A stretch of DNA of 64,000 nt, from contig NZ_SRKZ01000002.1 of the NCBI RefSeq assembly GCF_004745865.1, positions 62,001 to 126,000 of the forward strand, written 5' to 3'. The notes under the pieces were generated by a model. The model was not told the DNA's origin and did no database searches. It worked only from the letters and a program-made list of their open reading frames with translations. Position numbers and translations under genes: made by a program. This DNA comes from Hymenobacter wooponensis. GTDB taxonomy: Bacteria; Bacteroidota; Bacteroidia; Cytophagales; Hymenobacteraceae. This document shows, in pieces, positions 43,788 through 52,682 of this stretch (its first letter is position 1; each line of letters opens with the position of its first letter).

Positions 43788-44384
43788 GTGGTTACTCCCA
43801 ACCCTGAACATGCGCTCCTTACCCAATTGCTTGCCGGATGCCGGCAGCAAGACCGGGCCAGCCAGCGGCAGCTGTACCTGCGCCATTATGCCTATGCCCT
43901 CAGTATTTGCCTGCGCTACCTCCACGACCAAGATGCCAGTCAGGAAGCCGTGAACGACGGATTCCTTAAAGTTTTTCAGGAGCTTCCACGCTTCGATGCG
44001 GAGCGTTTCCCCGACCTGGCTGGGTCGCTGCGGGGCTGGGTGCGGCGCATTATGGTGCGAACGGCCATTGACCATTTCCGGGCCCGCAACCGCCACGCTT
44101 TCCAGGTAGAACTGGAAGCTGTACCTGCCCCACCTGATTCCTCCGGCTCGCCGCTTGATACGCTTTCCTTTGAGGAGTTGCTGCGGCTCATCGGACACCT
44201 GCCCCCCGCCTACCGGACCGTGTTTAACCTCTTCGTGATTGATGGCTACTCGCACGAAGAAATAGCGGACCAGTTAGGCATCTCAGTTGGTGCTTCTAAA
44301 TCGAACCTGTTTAAGGCTCGGGCCCAGCTCAAACTATTGCTTAAACACCAACAACACCATGCGTACGCCGGATATGTCAGATGA
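43788..44384 (+). CDS. ECF-type RNA polymerase sigma factor
   Basis: A 198-residue sigma-70 family factor of the extracytoplasmic-function class. Region 2 includes LYLRHYAYALSICLRYLHDQ and DASQEAVNDGFLKVF; region 4 has the helix-turn-helix YSHEEIADQLGISVGASKSN. GTG 43788 is chosen because the longer frame begins at a TTG inside the secDF terminator. Its 3' end overlaps the next gene by 26 bases; that gene encodes a membrane-anchored protein likely to be its regulator. Confidence 0.9.
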   Translation: MVTPNPEHALLTQLLAGCRQQDRASQRQLYLRHYAYALSICLRYLHDQDASQEAVNDGFLKVFQELPRFDAERFPDLAGSLRGWVRRIMVRTAIDHFRARNRHAFQVELEAVPAPPDSSGSPLDTLSFEELLRLIGHLPPAYRTVFNLFVIDGYSHEEIADQLGISVGASKSNLFKARAQLKLLLKHQQHHAYAGYVR

Positions 44385-45798
44385 AGAGCTAGACCGGCTG
44401 TTCCAACGGGGAGCCGACGCCTTCCCCGACGAGACATCCCTCGGGGGCTGGCTGCGCTTAGAAACGCAGCTAGACGAGGTGGCGCGGCAGCATCAGCAAC
44501 GGCGGCAACTATGGCAGCGCGTGACCGGCTTGTTTGTGGCTGAGATAGGAGTGGTGGCGTTATTCTTGGCGTTCTGGCTCAACCATTACCCAAGTGGCCT
44601 AGATAGTAGCACTCCAGTTGCTCACTCCGTGGGCACTAGGCCTACACCCAGCGTGGCCGGCGTCACCACCAAAGCAGCTACCAAACAGCATTCCGTTCAG
44701 GAACATACTACACTAGCTCAATCTTCCAGCTCACCATCATTTCTAGCCCATAGGCCACTAGTGACCGATGCCGCGCCGAGCTTGACCAGCTCGCCTGAGT
44801 TTAGTGGTGCTTTGCAGGAAACTCGGTCAGGACGGACTCTTCGGTTTTCACGCCCGAGGAGGTCGTTTGCGGGAGTTGCTAGTCTGGCAGCTGGTGGCTC
44901 CCGCACTTACCGCCCTGCTGTTGAGTCAGCTGCACTTCAAGCTGTCACTAGGGCAACTTCGGAAGCAGAGAACCAAGTGGCTTTTAATAGCACCCCACCA
45001 ACAACTACGGCTGATAAAGAAACAGATCAGGCCGCAACGGGTATGGCGGCTATCAGTAGCCCGTCAGTTTCCGGAACTGATTCAGTGGCTAGTTCCTCTG
45101 CCGCTAACCCGGCAGCTCCTACTGCTTTCCCTACTGCCTCTGCTGATTCTCTGCTGCCAAAGCGGCGGCCTACTAAGCCAGAGTACCGCTTTTTAGTGGG
45201 CATAGTTGGTGGGCCGGAGCTCTCAGCTGTGCTTCCTAGCCCCAGCCCGCGCGCGGGTGGCACCGTAGGCCTGGTGGCCGAATACCGCCTTACCTCCCGG
45301 TTGCGAGTACGAACGGGCTTACTGCGGAGCGTAAAGCGCTACGGAGCTCGTGGCACCGATTATCGGCCCCCAGCGGGCTACTGGACCTGGCGGATTCCTG
45401 TGGACGAAGTAGATGCCAACTGCCGCATCTTGGAAATTCCGCTGGACATTCGGTATGAAATATTACCTCGCGCCGGCTACTCATTTTATGCTAGTGCGGG
45501 CCTCACGTCCTTGATTATGCGCAATGAGCGCTACACCTACCACTATGAGCTGAATGGCGATTACGTGGCCCGCACCTGGAGCTACCCTAACGGCGGCAAG
45601 CAGGCGCTACAGATGCTCCGGCTGGCAGCTGGCTATGAGCGGCACGTGGCACCGCGCTGGGTGGTGCAGGCTGAGCCTTTCCTAAACGTACCCCTGAACG
45701 GCGTCGGGTTCGGGCAAATGCGGCTTAGCAGCACCGGCCTGCTGTTCGGCCTCCGCTATGGCCTAGGCCATACTCGCACGGTAGCTCCGGCACCCTAG
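44359..45798 (+). CDS. Membrane-anchored beta-barrel-like protein, possible anti-sigma
   Basis: A 479-residue protein. The first 50 residues are acidic and cytosolic (DMSDEELDRLFQRGADAFPD, WLRLETQLDEVARQ), like anti-sigma segments found after Bacteroidota sigma genes. One membrane helix follows (about residues 55-75, GLFVAEIGVVALFLAFWLNH). Then comes a Ser/Thr/Ala/Pro linker of some 200 residues and a C-terminal domain like an outer-membrane beta-barrel (VGIVGGPELSAVL, LVAEYRLTSRLRVRTGLLRS, YASAGLTSLIM). ATG 44359 lies inside the sigma gene. Regulation of the sigma factor is inferred from overlap and topology. Confidence 0.7.
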   Translation: MRTPDMSDEELDRLFQRGADAFPDETSLGGWLRLETQLDEVARQHQQRRQLWQRVTGLFVAEIGVVALFLAFWLNHYPSGLDSSTPVAHSVGTRPTPSVAGVTTKAATKQHSVQEHTTLAQSSSSPSFLAHRPLVTDAAPSLTSSPEFSGALQETRSGRTLRFSRPRRSFAGVASLAAGGSRTYRPAVESAALQAVTRATSEAENQVAFNSTPPTTTADKETDQAATGMAAISSPSVSGTDSVASSSAANPAAPTAFPTASADSLLPKRRPTKPEYRFLVGIVGGPELSAVLPSPSPRAGGTVGLVAEYRLTSRLRVRTGLLRSVKRYGARGTDYRPPAGYWTWRIPVDEVDANCRILEIPLDIRYEILPRAGYSFYASAGLTSLIMRNERYTYHYELNGDYVARTWSYPNGGKQALQMLRLAAGYERHVAPRWVVQAEPFLNVPLNGVGFGQMRLSSTGLLFGLRYGLGHTRTVAPAP

Positions 45799-45885
45799 GC
45801 CACTTCCTTCCCCTTTTCTGAACGGGTTTTAGCCTCGCTGAAACCGCCCCCATTGGCTTCCATTTTTTGAAGTCCTGGCTTTGCT

Positions 45886-46833
45886 ATGCCCTTTCTGAAG
45901 CCAGCCTTCGGAGTTGTTTTCCTTTCACTTAACCTACTCACAGCCATGCTCTACACCTTTTCTCTGAGGGCAGCCCACCAGGCTACTCGCCTCTGTTTCC
46001 TCCTTCTGATCGGCTGCCTGCCCCTGCTCAGCAGTTGCAGCGATTCAAAAGAACAGCAAACTGTTACGCCCGACCCGACAATCAAGGTAGCCTCTACTGC
46101 CAACCTGGGCACCTTTCTTACTGACAAGAACGGTAACACGCTGTACTACTTTACTCGCGATACTGATGGCAAAAACGTATGCACGGGTGGCTGCGCGGCC
46201 GTGTGGCCCATTTTCTATGAGGCCGATATTCAGGTGGGTGGCGACCTACAGGCCAGCGACTTTACCACTCAAATGACCGCCGACGGCAAGCCCCAGACCT
46301 TGTACAAAGGGTGGCCCCTCTACTATTACGCTCCTCTGGTGAACGGGCAGAACGTGCGCGAAGCCACTGGCCAAACCACTGGCGACGGTGTGGGCAACGT
46401 CTGGTACGTTGTTAGCCCGTCTTACTCAGTGATGGTAGCCACAAAAAGCATCCTCGATAAATCAACCAACCAGAGCGCTAACAGAAATTTTCTGATTGAC
46501 TCGAAAGGCCGCACGCTTTACACTTTCCTCAAGGACGAGCGCAACCCAACTACCCTCGCTACCAACTGCACAGGCAATTGCGCTACCGTGTGGCCACCCT
46601 TCTATACCACGGGGCGCAACTTACCCTCCGCCTTAAAGGGTAGCGACTTCGGCACCATCACGCGCTCCACCACTACCAGCGGCCCTTATGGAGATGGTAC
46701 TGTTACCAATCAGCAGCTCACCTATAAAGGGAAACCACTCTATTTCTACACCGCCGACAACCAAACTCGCGGACAGGTGGAAGGTAACGGCTTAGTAAGT
46801 GAAGGTGACAAATGGCAAGTAGCAACCCCATGA
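45886..46833 (+). CDS. COG4315-type lipoprotein with Yx(FWY)xxD repeats
   Basis: A 315-residue lipoprotein with two copies of the secreted repeat known from COG4315 / Lipoprotein_15: NTLYYFTRDTDGKNVCTGGC with WPIFY, and RTLYTFLKDERNP with NCTGNCATVWPPFY. Lipobox LSSC lies after LCFLLLIGCLPL. ATG 45946 is an equally good start and gives a shorter signal sequence. The family's function is unknown. It begins an operon with a cytochrome c, YceI and DUF5777; its stop overlaps the next start (ATGA). Confidence 0.82.
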   Translation: MPFLKPAFGVVFLSLNLLTAMLYTFSLRAAHQATRLCFLLLIGCLPLLSSCSDSKEQQTVTPDPTIKVASTANLGTFLTDKNGNTLYYFTRDTDGKNVCTGGCAAVWPIFYEADIQVGGDLQASDFTTQMTADGKPQTLYKGWPLYYYAPLVNGQNVREATGQTTGDGVGNVWYVVSPSYSVMVATKSILDKSTNQSANRNFLIDSKGRTLYTFLKDERNPTTLATNCTGNCATVWPPFYTTGRNLPSALKGSDFGTITRSTTTSGPYGDGTVTNQQLTYKGKPLYFYTADNQTRGQVEGNGLVSEGDKWQVATP

Positions 46834-47270
46834 GCCAGCTACGTGCTTTAACAAGGCAGAAGGTGGCGGGGCGTATGCCCCTGACGCCCTATTCGCCGCG
46901 CCTTTGGTGGCCTAGCCTACTTCTAGTAGTAGGCCTGCTGCCGGCCTGCACCTACGACAACGCCGAAGACCTGCTGAGCAAAAACCCGCCAGCTCCGGCC
47001 TGCGACACTGTGGCCGTTACTTTTTCCGCGTCCGTCGCACCGCTGTTGCAGCAGCGGTGCGTGAGTTGCCACAACACTACCCTGCGCAGCGGCGATGTAA
47101 GCCTTTCCACCTACACCCAAGTGCAGCGTGTGGCTACCGATGGCCGCTTGGTAGGTGTGATTACTCATGCCCCCGGCTACCCCGCCATGCCAGTTGGGGG
47201 CACCAAGCTTTCTGACTGTGAAATAGCCCGCATCCGGTATTGGGTGCGGCAGGGTGCTCCTAATAACTAG
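46830..47270 (+). CDS. Cytochrome c-like lipoprotein
   Basis: A 146-residue lipoprotein with a lipobox LPAC and one haem-binding motif CVSCH (in LLQQRCVSCHNTTLRSGDVS). The Met of PGYPAMPVGGTKLSD can serve as the distal haem ligand. The length and layout suit a periplasmic-face monohaem cytochrome. ATG 46830 overlaps the preceding stop by four bases. It may move electrons for its operon mates, but the partners are unknown. Confidence 0.85.
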   Translation: MSQLRALTRQKVAGRMPLTPYSPRLWWPSLLLVVGLLPACTYDNAEDLLSKNPPAPACDTVAVTFSASVAPLLQQRCVSCHNTTLRSGDVSLSTYTQVQRVATDGRLVGVITHAPGYPAMPVGGTKLSDCEIARIRYWVRQGAPNN

Positions 47271-47277
47271 CTAGCCT

Positions 47278-47865
47278 ATGAACACGTCTTATTTTCGGCC
47301 GCTGCTGATAGGCTGGCTGCTCCTGGGTGCCCATTGGGTGCAGGCTCAGGATACCCGTTACCAAACGCGCACCGGCGTCATTTCTTTCTTCTCCTCTAGC
47401 CCACTAGAAGACATTGAAGCCCGAAGTCAACAAGCCTCGGCCGTGCTGGATCTGCAAACCAGCCAGCTAGCGTTCAGTATTCCTATTCGGTCGTTTGAGT
47501 TCAAGCGCAGCCTCATGCAGGAGCACTTCAATGAGAATTACTTAGAGTCGGAGCGCTATCCCAAGGCCACCTTTACCGGTCGGCTGCTGGAGGTGAACCT
47601 GCCCGAGCTGCGGGAAACCTCCAAGGTACAGACGGTGACAGCAGAGGGCGACCTGACCATTCACGGGGTAACAAGCCGCGTGCGCGTGCCGGGCACCGTG
47701 CAACTGCAAAACGGACAGTTACTGGTGCAGGCCACCTTCAATGTAGCCCCCGCCGACTATAAAATTGAGATTCCGGCCCTTGTGCGCGACCACATTGCCA
47801 AGAGCGTGCAGGTGAAAGTGCGCCTCACCGCCGACCCAATCCAGACTATGGCTTCGCGCCCCTGA
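47278..47865 (+). CDS. YceI-family periplasmic protein
   Basis: A 195-residue exported protein of the YceI family, a lipocalin-like barrel that binds isoprenoid or amphiphilic molecules such as polyisoprenoid quinones. The signal ends in VQAQ; family features are FEFKRSLMQEHFNENYLESE, YPKATFTGRL and LTIHGVTSRVRVPG. It follows the cytochrome gene after seven bases and is followed five bases later by DUF5777, a linkage commonly seen in Bacteroidota. Confidence 0.9.
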   Translation: MNTSYFRPLLIGWLLLGAHWVQAQDTRYQTRTGVISFFSSSPLEDIEARSQQASAVLDLQTSQLAFSIPIRSFEFKRSLMQEHFNENYLESERYPKATFTGRLLEVNLPELRETSKVQTVTAEGDLTIHGVTSRVRVPGTVQLQNGQLLVQATFNVAPADYKIEIPALVRDHIAKSVQVKVRLTADPIQTMASRP

Positions 47866-47870
47866 ACTCA

Positions 47871-48779
47871 ATGGCTATGATTTTACTGACTCCTTTCCGC
47901 TGCTTAGGCTTGCTAGGCCTGCTGTGCTACGCGCATAGTGGCCTAGCACAAGACAACCTGCTTCAAGGCCTAGAGCGCCAAACCGCCGACAGCACCAAAC
48001 GAGAACCAGTAGCGGCCACCTTCAAAGGTACCCGCGTAATTAATGGGCACTCCGTAGAAACACCAGGCGGCGGCACGCTAATCTTTCTGATTTCGCACCG
48101 CTTTGGCACCCTCAATAGTGGCGCGTACAACTTTTTTGGCCTCGACCAAGCTACCATTCGGCTGGGGCTGGAGTATGGCATTACCGACCGGCTGGCGGTG
48201 GGCATTGGGCGCAGCTCCCTGGAAAAAACGTTTGACGGCTTTGTGAAATACCGCGCCCTGCGCCAAAGCACTGGCCTAGGCGCCGCCCCGGTGAGCGTAA
48301 CGTTACTGGGCGCTACGGCTCTCACCAGCCTACGTTACACCAATGAGGGCTTCGACCATACCTTGCCACGCCGACTTACTTATACCTGGCAGGCACTGGT
48401 AGCGCGCAAGTTTACACCTGGCCTCTCAGTGCAGGTAAGCCCCACGGTAGTCCACCGAAATTTGGTTGATACTGAGTCGGATGAGAATGACGTGTACGCA
48501 GTTGGTTTTGCGGGTCGCCAGAAGCTTACCAAACGGTTGGCGCTTACCCTGGAGTACTTCTACCGCTTGCCCAATTCCCGGACTACTGGCCTACGCGATG
48601 CCCTGGCCGCTGGCATTGATATTGAAACGGGCGGCCACGTATTTCAGCTCCACGTTACGAACTCCCGCGGCATGATTGAGCCCTTCTTTGTGCCCCGCAC
48701 CAGCGGTGACTTCTTTAAGGGCGACATCTACTTTGGTTTCAACGTGGCTCGCAATTTCACCCTTAAATCTCGGCTCTAG
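47871..48779 (+). CDS. DUF5777 outer-membrane beta-barrel protein
   Basis: A 302-residue exported protein with a signal peptide (ending SGLAQ) and alternating beta-strands typical of an outer-membrane barrel (YGITDRLAVGIGRSSLEKTF, KLTKRLALTLEYFYRLP). The C-terminal IYFGFNVARNFTLKSRL fits the family. It begins with ATG 47871 (or 47877). It is the last gene of the COG4315-cytochrome-YceI operon, and its stop codon TAG lies in the CTAGGCC motif. The transported substrate is unknown. Confidence 0.82.
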   Translation: MAMILLTPFRCLGLLGLLCYAHSGLAQDNLLQGLERQTADSTKREPVAATFKGTRVINGHSVETPGGGTLIFLISHRFGTLNSGAYNFFGLDQATIRLGLEYGITDRLAVGIGRSSLEKTFDGFVKYRALRQSTGLGAAPVSVTLLGATALTSLRYTNEGFDHTLPRRLTYTWQALVARKFTPGLSVQVSPTVVHRNLVDTESDENDVYAVGFAGRQKLTKRLALTLEYFYRLPNSRTTGLRDALAAGIDIETGGHVFQLHVTNSRGMIEPFFVPRTSGDFFKGDIYFGFNVARNFTLKSRL

Positions 48780-48808
48780 GCCACCTACCGCCTCACTCCG
48801 GAAAAGCA

Positions 48809-48839
48809 AAAAGCCCCGGCCGCAATGGCCGGGGCTTTT
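48809..48839. terminator. Bidirectional terminator
   Basis: Perfect 13-bp stem (48809-48821 with 48827-48839) between the convergent DUF5777 gene and the Nfu gene. Confidence 0.9.
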
Positions 48840-48867
48840 AGTTGGGCTGCGATGTGGCAGCTGATGC

Positions 48868-49500
48868 TTAGAAGGAGGCAGTTACGCCTTCGGCTACTAC
48901 TTCTTTTACTTCGGGTACCATGCGCTTGAGCAGGTTCTCGATGCCTGATTTCAGCGTAACGGTAGCAGAGGGGCAGCCAGAGCACGAACCCTGCAGGTTC
49001 ACGGTCACGATGCCATCTTGGTAGCTCTTGAAGGTGATGTTGCCACCATCCTGCTCCACGGCGGGGCGCACGTAGTTTTCAAGCAGGTCAATGATTTTCT
49101 GGCTGGTCTGCTGATCAACTTCTGAAGAGTTGCCAGTAGCGGCGGCCTGCTGTGCAGCTTGCTGCTCGGCGGCGGGGTCAACGGTGAAGATGGGGCCACC
49201 CGCCTCTACGTACGACTTCAGGAAGGTGCGCAGCTCGGGGATGAGCTGGGCCCACTGGTGGTCAGTGCCTTTGGTTACGGTAACGAAATTCTGAGCAATG
49301 AATACGCGGTTCACGTAATCAAACTGAAACAGCTCCTGGGCCAACGGCGAGTTGGCGGCAGCTTCCGCGTTAGGATAGTCTACGCTCACCCCGTCCGTCA
49401 GGAGCTGGGTGTTGAGCACAAACTTCATGGATTCGGGGTTGGGGCTGGCTTCGGCGTAAATAGAAACCGGAGCAGCGGGGGCAGTGAGTTGTTCAGCCAT
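48868..49500 (-). CDS. NifU/Nfu-type Fe-S scaffold protein
   Basis: A 210-residue protein with an N-terminal Nfu_N domain (SPNPESMKFVLNTQLL) and a C-terminal NifU-like domain with the cluster-binding CSGC in LQGSCSGCPSATVTLK. Such proteins carry 4Fe-4S clusters to client enzymes; QueG at 58.4 kb is an Fe-S protein that would need such supply. ATG 49500 is used instead of a start 22 codons upstream that reads through the promoter side. A Gln/Ala-rich linker joins the two domains. Confidence 0.92.
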   Translation of the reverse strand: MAEQLTAPAAPVSIYAEASPNPESMKFVLNTQLLTDGVSVDYPNAEAAANSPLAQELFQFDYVNRVFIAQNFVTVTKGTDHQWAQLIPELRTFLKSYVEAGGPIFTVDPAAEQQAAQQAAATGNSSEVDQQTSQKIIDLLENYVRPAVEQDGGNITFKSYQDGIVTVNLQGSCSGCPSATVTLKSGIENLLKRMVPEVKEVVAEGVTASF

Positions 49501-49588
49501 GTTTGAAAGACTTGGAGACAAGCGGGAGAAAAGTAGTCGGCAGGAGTGCCGGACTGGTAGGTACAACCGCGCAAGGCGGCAGAAGTTA

Positions 49589-49596
49589 CAAAAGTA
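49589..49596 (-). promoter_or_regulatory. -7 promoter box of Nfu gene
   Basis: The minus strand reads TACTTTTG, an exact TAnnTTTG, 88 bases upstream of the Nfu start. Confidence 0.5.
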
Positions 49597-49789
49597 CGCA
49601 AGTATGCGCAGCTACGGGTTGTTGCCGGAAAGATAAGCAGGCACCAGCCGCACGGCAATTTGCGAGATATAGAATCTAGACTATAACTAACTGCAGGAGA
49701 AATCAGTTTCCGCCTTCACCCTCTCTAGCAGCCGCCCCCTGTTCCTTGTGCTTTCCCTAGCTGACACCGCTAAGCGGCTTCAGCTTATT

Positions 49790-49797
49790 TAGCTTTG
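49790..49797 (+). promoter_or_regulatory. -7 promoter box of HTTM gene
   Basis: TAGCTTTG is an exact TAnnTTTG, giving a leader of about 90 bases before ATG 49891. An inverted repeat GCCCATAC (49814-49821) / GTATGGGC (49852-49859) lies in that leader. The rest of the 49501-49890 gap shows nothing else I can name. Confidence 0.45.
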
Positions 49798-49890
49798 GTG
49801 GGTGCCTTACTTAGCCCATACGTACATATATAGCACGAAGGCAAACTTGGAGTATGGGCGGGTACGTAAGATGGACAAACACTTGGCTCT

Positions 49891-51249
49891 ATGCTCCGTC
49901 GACTTACTGCTGTCCTATTTCGCCCCGTAGATATTGCCTGGCTGGTGGTGTTTCGCATTGGGGCCGGCAGCTTGTTAGCGCTGGAAATGGCGGGGAGTCT
50001 GGCCATGGGCTACTATCGCGAGTACACGCAGCCGCGGTTCAACTTCTCCTACCTCTGGTTCGACTGGCTGCCCCACTGGCCCCCGGCCATAGGCCTGGGC
50101 CTGCATTTCGGAGCCGTAGCGGCGGGGGTAGCCGTGGCAGCAGGCTGGCGCTACCGGCTTAGCGCCTTTCTCCTCACAAGTTGCTACACATTGCTATTTC
50201 TGGCGGAGCAAACGCGTTACATCAACCACCTCTACCTCTATTGCCTGATAGCCGCCTGGCTCTGGGTGCTGCCCGGCCACCGTGCCTATTCAGCCGATGT
50301 GCGCGCCGGCCGCGTAGCACCCACGGCCACCGTTCCGGCCTGGATGCGCTACGTACTCATGTTTCAGCTGAGTGTGGTGTATTTCTACGCGGGTCTTGCC
50401 AAGCTCAACCCCGACTGGCTGCTGGCGCGTCCTCTAATGGTCTGGATGGCTCCCAAAGCGTCCTATCCGCTGTTAGGGCCCGTGCTAGGCCACTGGCTTA
50501 CCCCTTGGGTGATGAGCTACGCTGGGTTGGCCTTTGATCTGCTGGCGGCGCCCCTGCTGCTTTGGTCGCGCACCCGCCGCTGGATGTTTGCAGTAGCCCT
50601 TACCTTCCACCTCTCCAACGTCATCATCTTTGGGCTAGGCACCTTTCCGTGGTTTTCACTGATGATGACGGCCTGCGTGTACTTCCCCCCCGACTGGCCT
50701 AGGCGCCTGCGCGGACTGCGCCGCTGGCTGGCTCCGCGCTTACCCGCCGTTTCAGTACGCCTCCATAACGGGCGGCCAGTCTTCCCTCGCCACACCACAT
50801 TGCTGCTGACAGGACTAGGCCTGTATGTGGCGGTTCAGTTGGTGGTCCCACTTCGGGCTTTTCTGTACCCAGGTGATGTGCACTGGACCGAGGAGGGCCA
50901 CCACTTCTCCTGGCACATGATGCTGCGCAGCAAGTCGGGCCACATTAGCTTCCGGGTAGTACTTCCCGATGGACGCACGGAAGTAGTAGCGCCCAGCACT
51001 TACCTCACGCCACGCCAGTGCAACAAGCTGGCCGCCCAACCCGATTTAGTACTGCAGTTTGCCCACTTCCTGGCCGAGGACTATCGCCGCCGTGGCCTAG
51101 GCCAGGTGCACGTGTACGCCGACTCCTACCTGCAGCTGAACCGTCGCCCGCCGCGCCCCTTGGTTGCCCCTACCCTTGATCTGGCCGCGCAGCCGCGCAC
51201 CTGGTCTCCTTCCCCCTGGATAGCCCCAGCACCGCCGGTGACGGAATGA
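49891..51249 (+). CDS. HTTM-domain, vitamin K gamma-carboxylase-like membrane protein
   Basis: A 452-residue integral membrane protein with an N-terminal HTTM (horizontally transferred transmembrane) domain related to vitamin K-dependent gamma-carboxylase. Hallmarks are VVFRIGAGSLLALEM near residue 20, LAEQTRYINHLYLYCL, QLSVVYFYAGLAKLNPDWLL and FHLSNVIIFGLGTFPWF. The C-terminal part is soluble (FSWHMMLRSKSGHISFRVVL). Bacterial members are widespread but mostly uncharacterised; a carboxylase role is not proven. Confidence 0.87.
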   Translation: MLRRLTAVLFRPVDIAWLVVFRIGAGSLLALEMAGSLAMGYYREYTQPRFNFSYLWFDWLPHWPPAIGLGLHFGAVAAGVAVAAGWRYRLSAFLLTSCYTLLFLAEQTRYINHLYLYCLIAAWLWVLPGHRAYSADVRAGRVAPTATVPAWMRYVLMFQLSVVYFYAGLAKLNPDWLLARPLMVWMAPKASYPLLGPVLGHWLTPWVMSYAGLAFDLLAAPLLLWSRTRRWMFAVALTFHLSNVIIFGLGTFPWFSLMMTACVYFPPDWPRRLRGLRRWLAPRLPAVSVRLHNGRPVFPRHTTLLLTGLGLYVAVQLVVPLRAFLYPGDVHWTEEGHHFSWHMMLRSKSGHISFRVVLPDGRTEVVAPSTYLTPRQCNKLAAQPDLVLQFAHFLAEDYRRRGLGQVHVYADSYLQLNRRPPRPLVAPTLDLAAQPRTWSPSPWIAPAPPVTE

Positions 51250-51342
51250 GTGGAGGGGTTGAATGCTGCCACCGCGAAAAGACCAGTATTCTGGGCAGCA
51301 AGCACTAATACTCCCTTCGAAACCAGCAGTAGAACGTATAGA

Positions 51343-51377
51343 AAAGCCCTTACTTCTAAAGTGGAAGTAAGGGCTTT
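51343..51377. terminator. Bidirectional terminator
   Basis: Perfect 14-bp stem AAAGCCCTTACTTC (51343-51356) with 51364-51377, between convergent HTTM and aroC genes. The stem is the same as the core of the terminator at 11289. Confidence 0.8.
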
Positions 51378-51473
51378 GACATAAACTAGAGGGTTACGAA
51401 CAGACCAGCCTAAGTTGCTTAGTGCAAGGCGGCATAAGAACAGGCCTAGGCCACGCTCAGTTAGTACTTTACA

Positions 51474-52550
51474 TTACGCCTTGTTGCTGCGGGCGCGCAG
51501 GAGCATGTCGGCTAGCACTAGGTTGGTCATGGCATCTACGATGGGCACCGCACGAGGCAGTACGCAGGGGTCGTGGCGGCCTTTGCCAGCGAGGGTAATT
51601 TCTTCGCCCTGGTCATTGACTGTTTTTTGGGGCTGCAGGATGGTAGCAACGGGCTTAAACGCCACCCGGAAATAGATATCCTGGCCATTGCTGATGCCCC
51701 CCTGAATACCGCCCGAATGATTAGTACGGGTGCGCACCTGGTCGGCTTCATCCCGATAGAACTCATCGTTGTGCTCCGAGCCGAAGAGTAGCACCCCACT
51801 AAAACCAGAGCCGTACTCAAACCCTTTCACAGCATTGATGCTGAGCATGGCGTGGCCTAGCTCAGCGTGCAGCCGGTCGAAAACGGGCTCACCGAGGCCT
51901 ACAGGCACGCCCTTGGCTACACCCGTTACTACGCCGCCCACGGTATCGTGCCGGTCGCGGGTTTGGCGAATGAGTTCGGCCATGCGCTCGGCAGTTTCGG
52001 GGTGTGGGCAGCGCACAGGGTTGGAGTCAATCAGCCCCAGGTCTAGCGCCTCATAGCCCACTGGCACTTGCACCGCTCCTACCTGCGACACATAGCTGCT
52101 CACCTGAATACCATACTGCTCCAGCAACTTCTGGGCAATAGCTCCGGCAGCTACGCGCGCCGCAGTTTCGCGAGCCGAACTGCGCCCGCCCCCTCGGTAG
52201 TCGCGGCGGCCGTATTTCTGGTCATAGGTGAAATCGGCATGGGAGGGCCGGTAAGCGTGCTCAATGTGGGAGTAGTCGTGGCTGGCTTGGTCTTGGTTGC
52301 GGATAAACAGCCCAATGGGCGTACCCGTGGTAAACCCCTGAAACAAGCCCGACAGCACTTCTACCTGGTCGGCTTCCTTCCGCGGCGTGGTTAAGTCGCT
52401 CTGCCCAGGCCTACGCCGATCCAGAGCGGCCTGAATATCTGCCACTTCTACCGCCAAGCCGGCTGGGCAGCCGTCAATCACCACCCCAATTCCCGGACCA
52501 TGTGACTCGCCAAAGGTGGTAATGCGAAACAGGGTGCCGAAAGTGTTCAT
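51474..52550 (-). CDS. aroC: Chorismate synthase
   Basis: A 358-residue enzyme that makes chorismate from 5-enolpyruvylshikimate-3-phosphate using reduced FMN, the last shared step to aromatic amino acids. Family signatures are [40 protein letters not shown] and the C-terminal [18 protein letters not shown]. It stands alone; its upstream gap has TACCTTTA on the minus strand near 52632 as a possible -7 box. Confidence 0.97.
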   Translation of the reverse strand: MNTFGTLFRITTFGESHGPGIGVVIDGCPAGLAVEVADIQAALDRRRPGQSDLTTPRKEADQVEVLSGLFQGFTTGTPIGLFIRNQDQASHDYSHIEHAYRPSHADFTYDQKYGRRDYRGGGRSSARETAARVAAGAIAQKLLEQYGIQVSSYVSQVGAVQVPVGYEALDLGLIDSNPVRCPHPETAERMAELIRQTRDRHDTVGGVVTGVAKGVPVGLGEPVFDRLHAELGHAMLSINAVKGFEYGSGFSGVLLFGSEHNDEFYRDEADQVRTRTNHSGGIQGGISNGQDIYFRVAFKPVATILQPQKTVNDQGEEITLAGKGRHDPCVLPRAVPIVDAMTNLVLADMLLRARSNKA

Positions 52551-52682
52551 ACGGAAGCAGAATGGATGATGAAGTAAGAAAGAGCTTGGCAGCTGAATCA
52601 GCGAAACAAGTCAAGCTGGCTGTAAAGGTATGGCTGGTTCTGGCACAACCTTACTTCTACCGTCGCTCTCTCTCGGAAAGGC

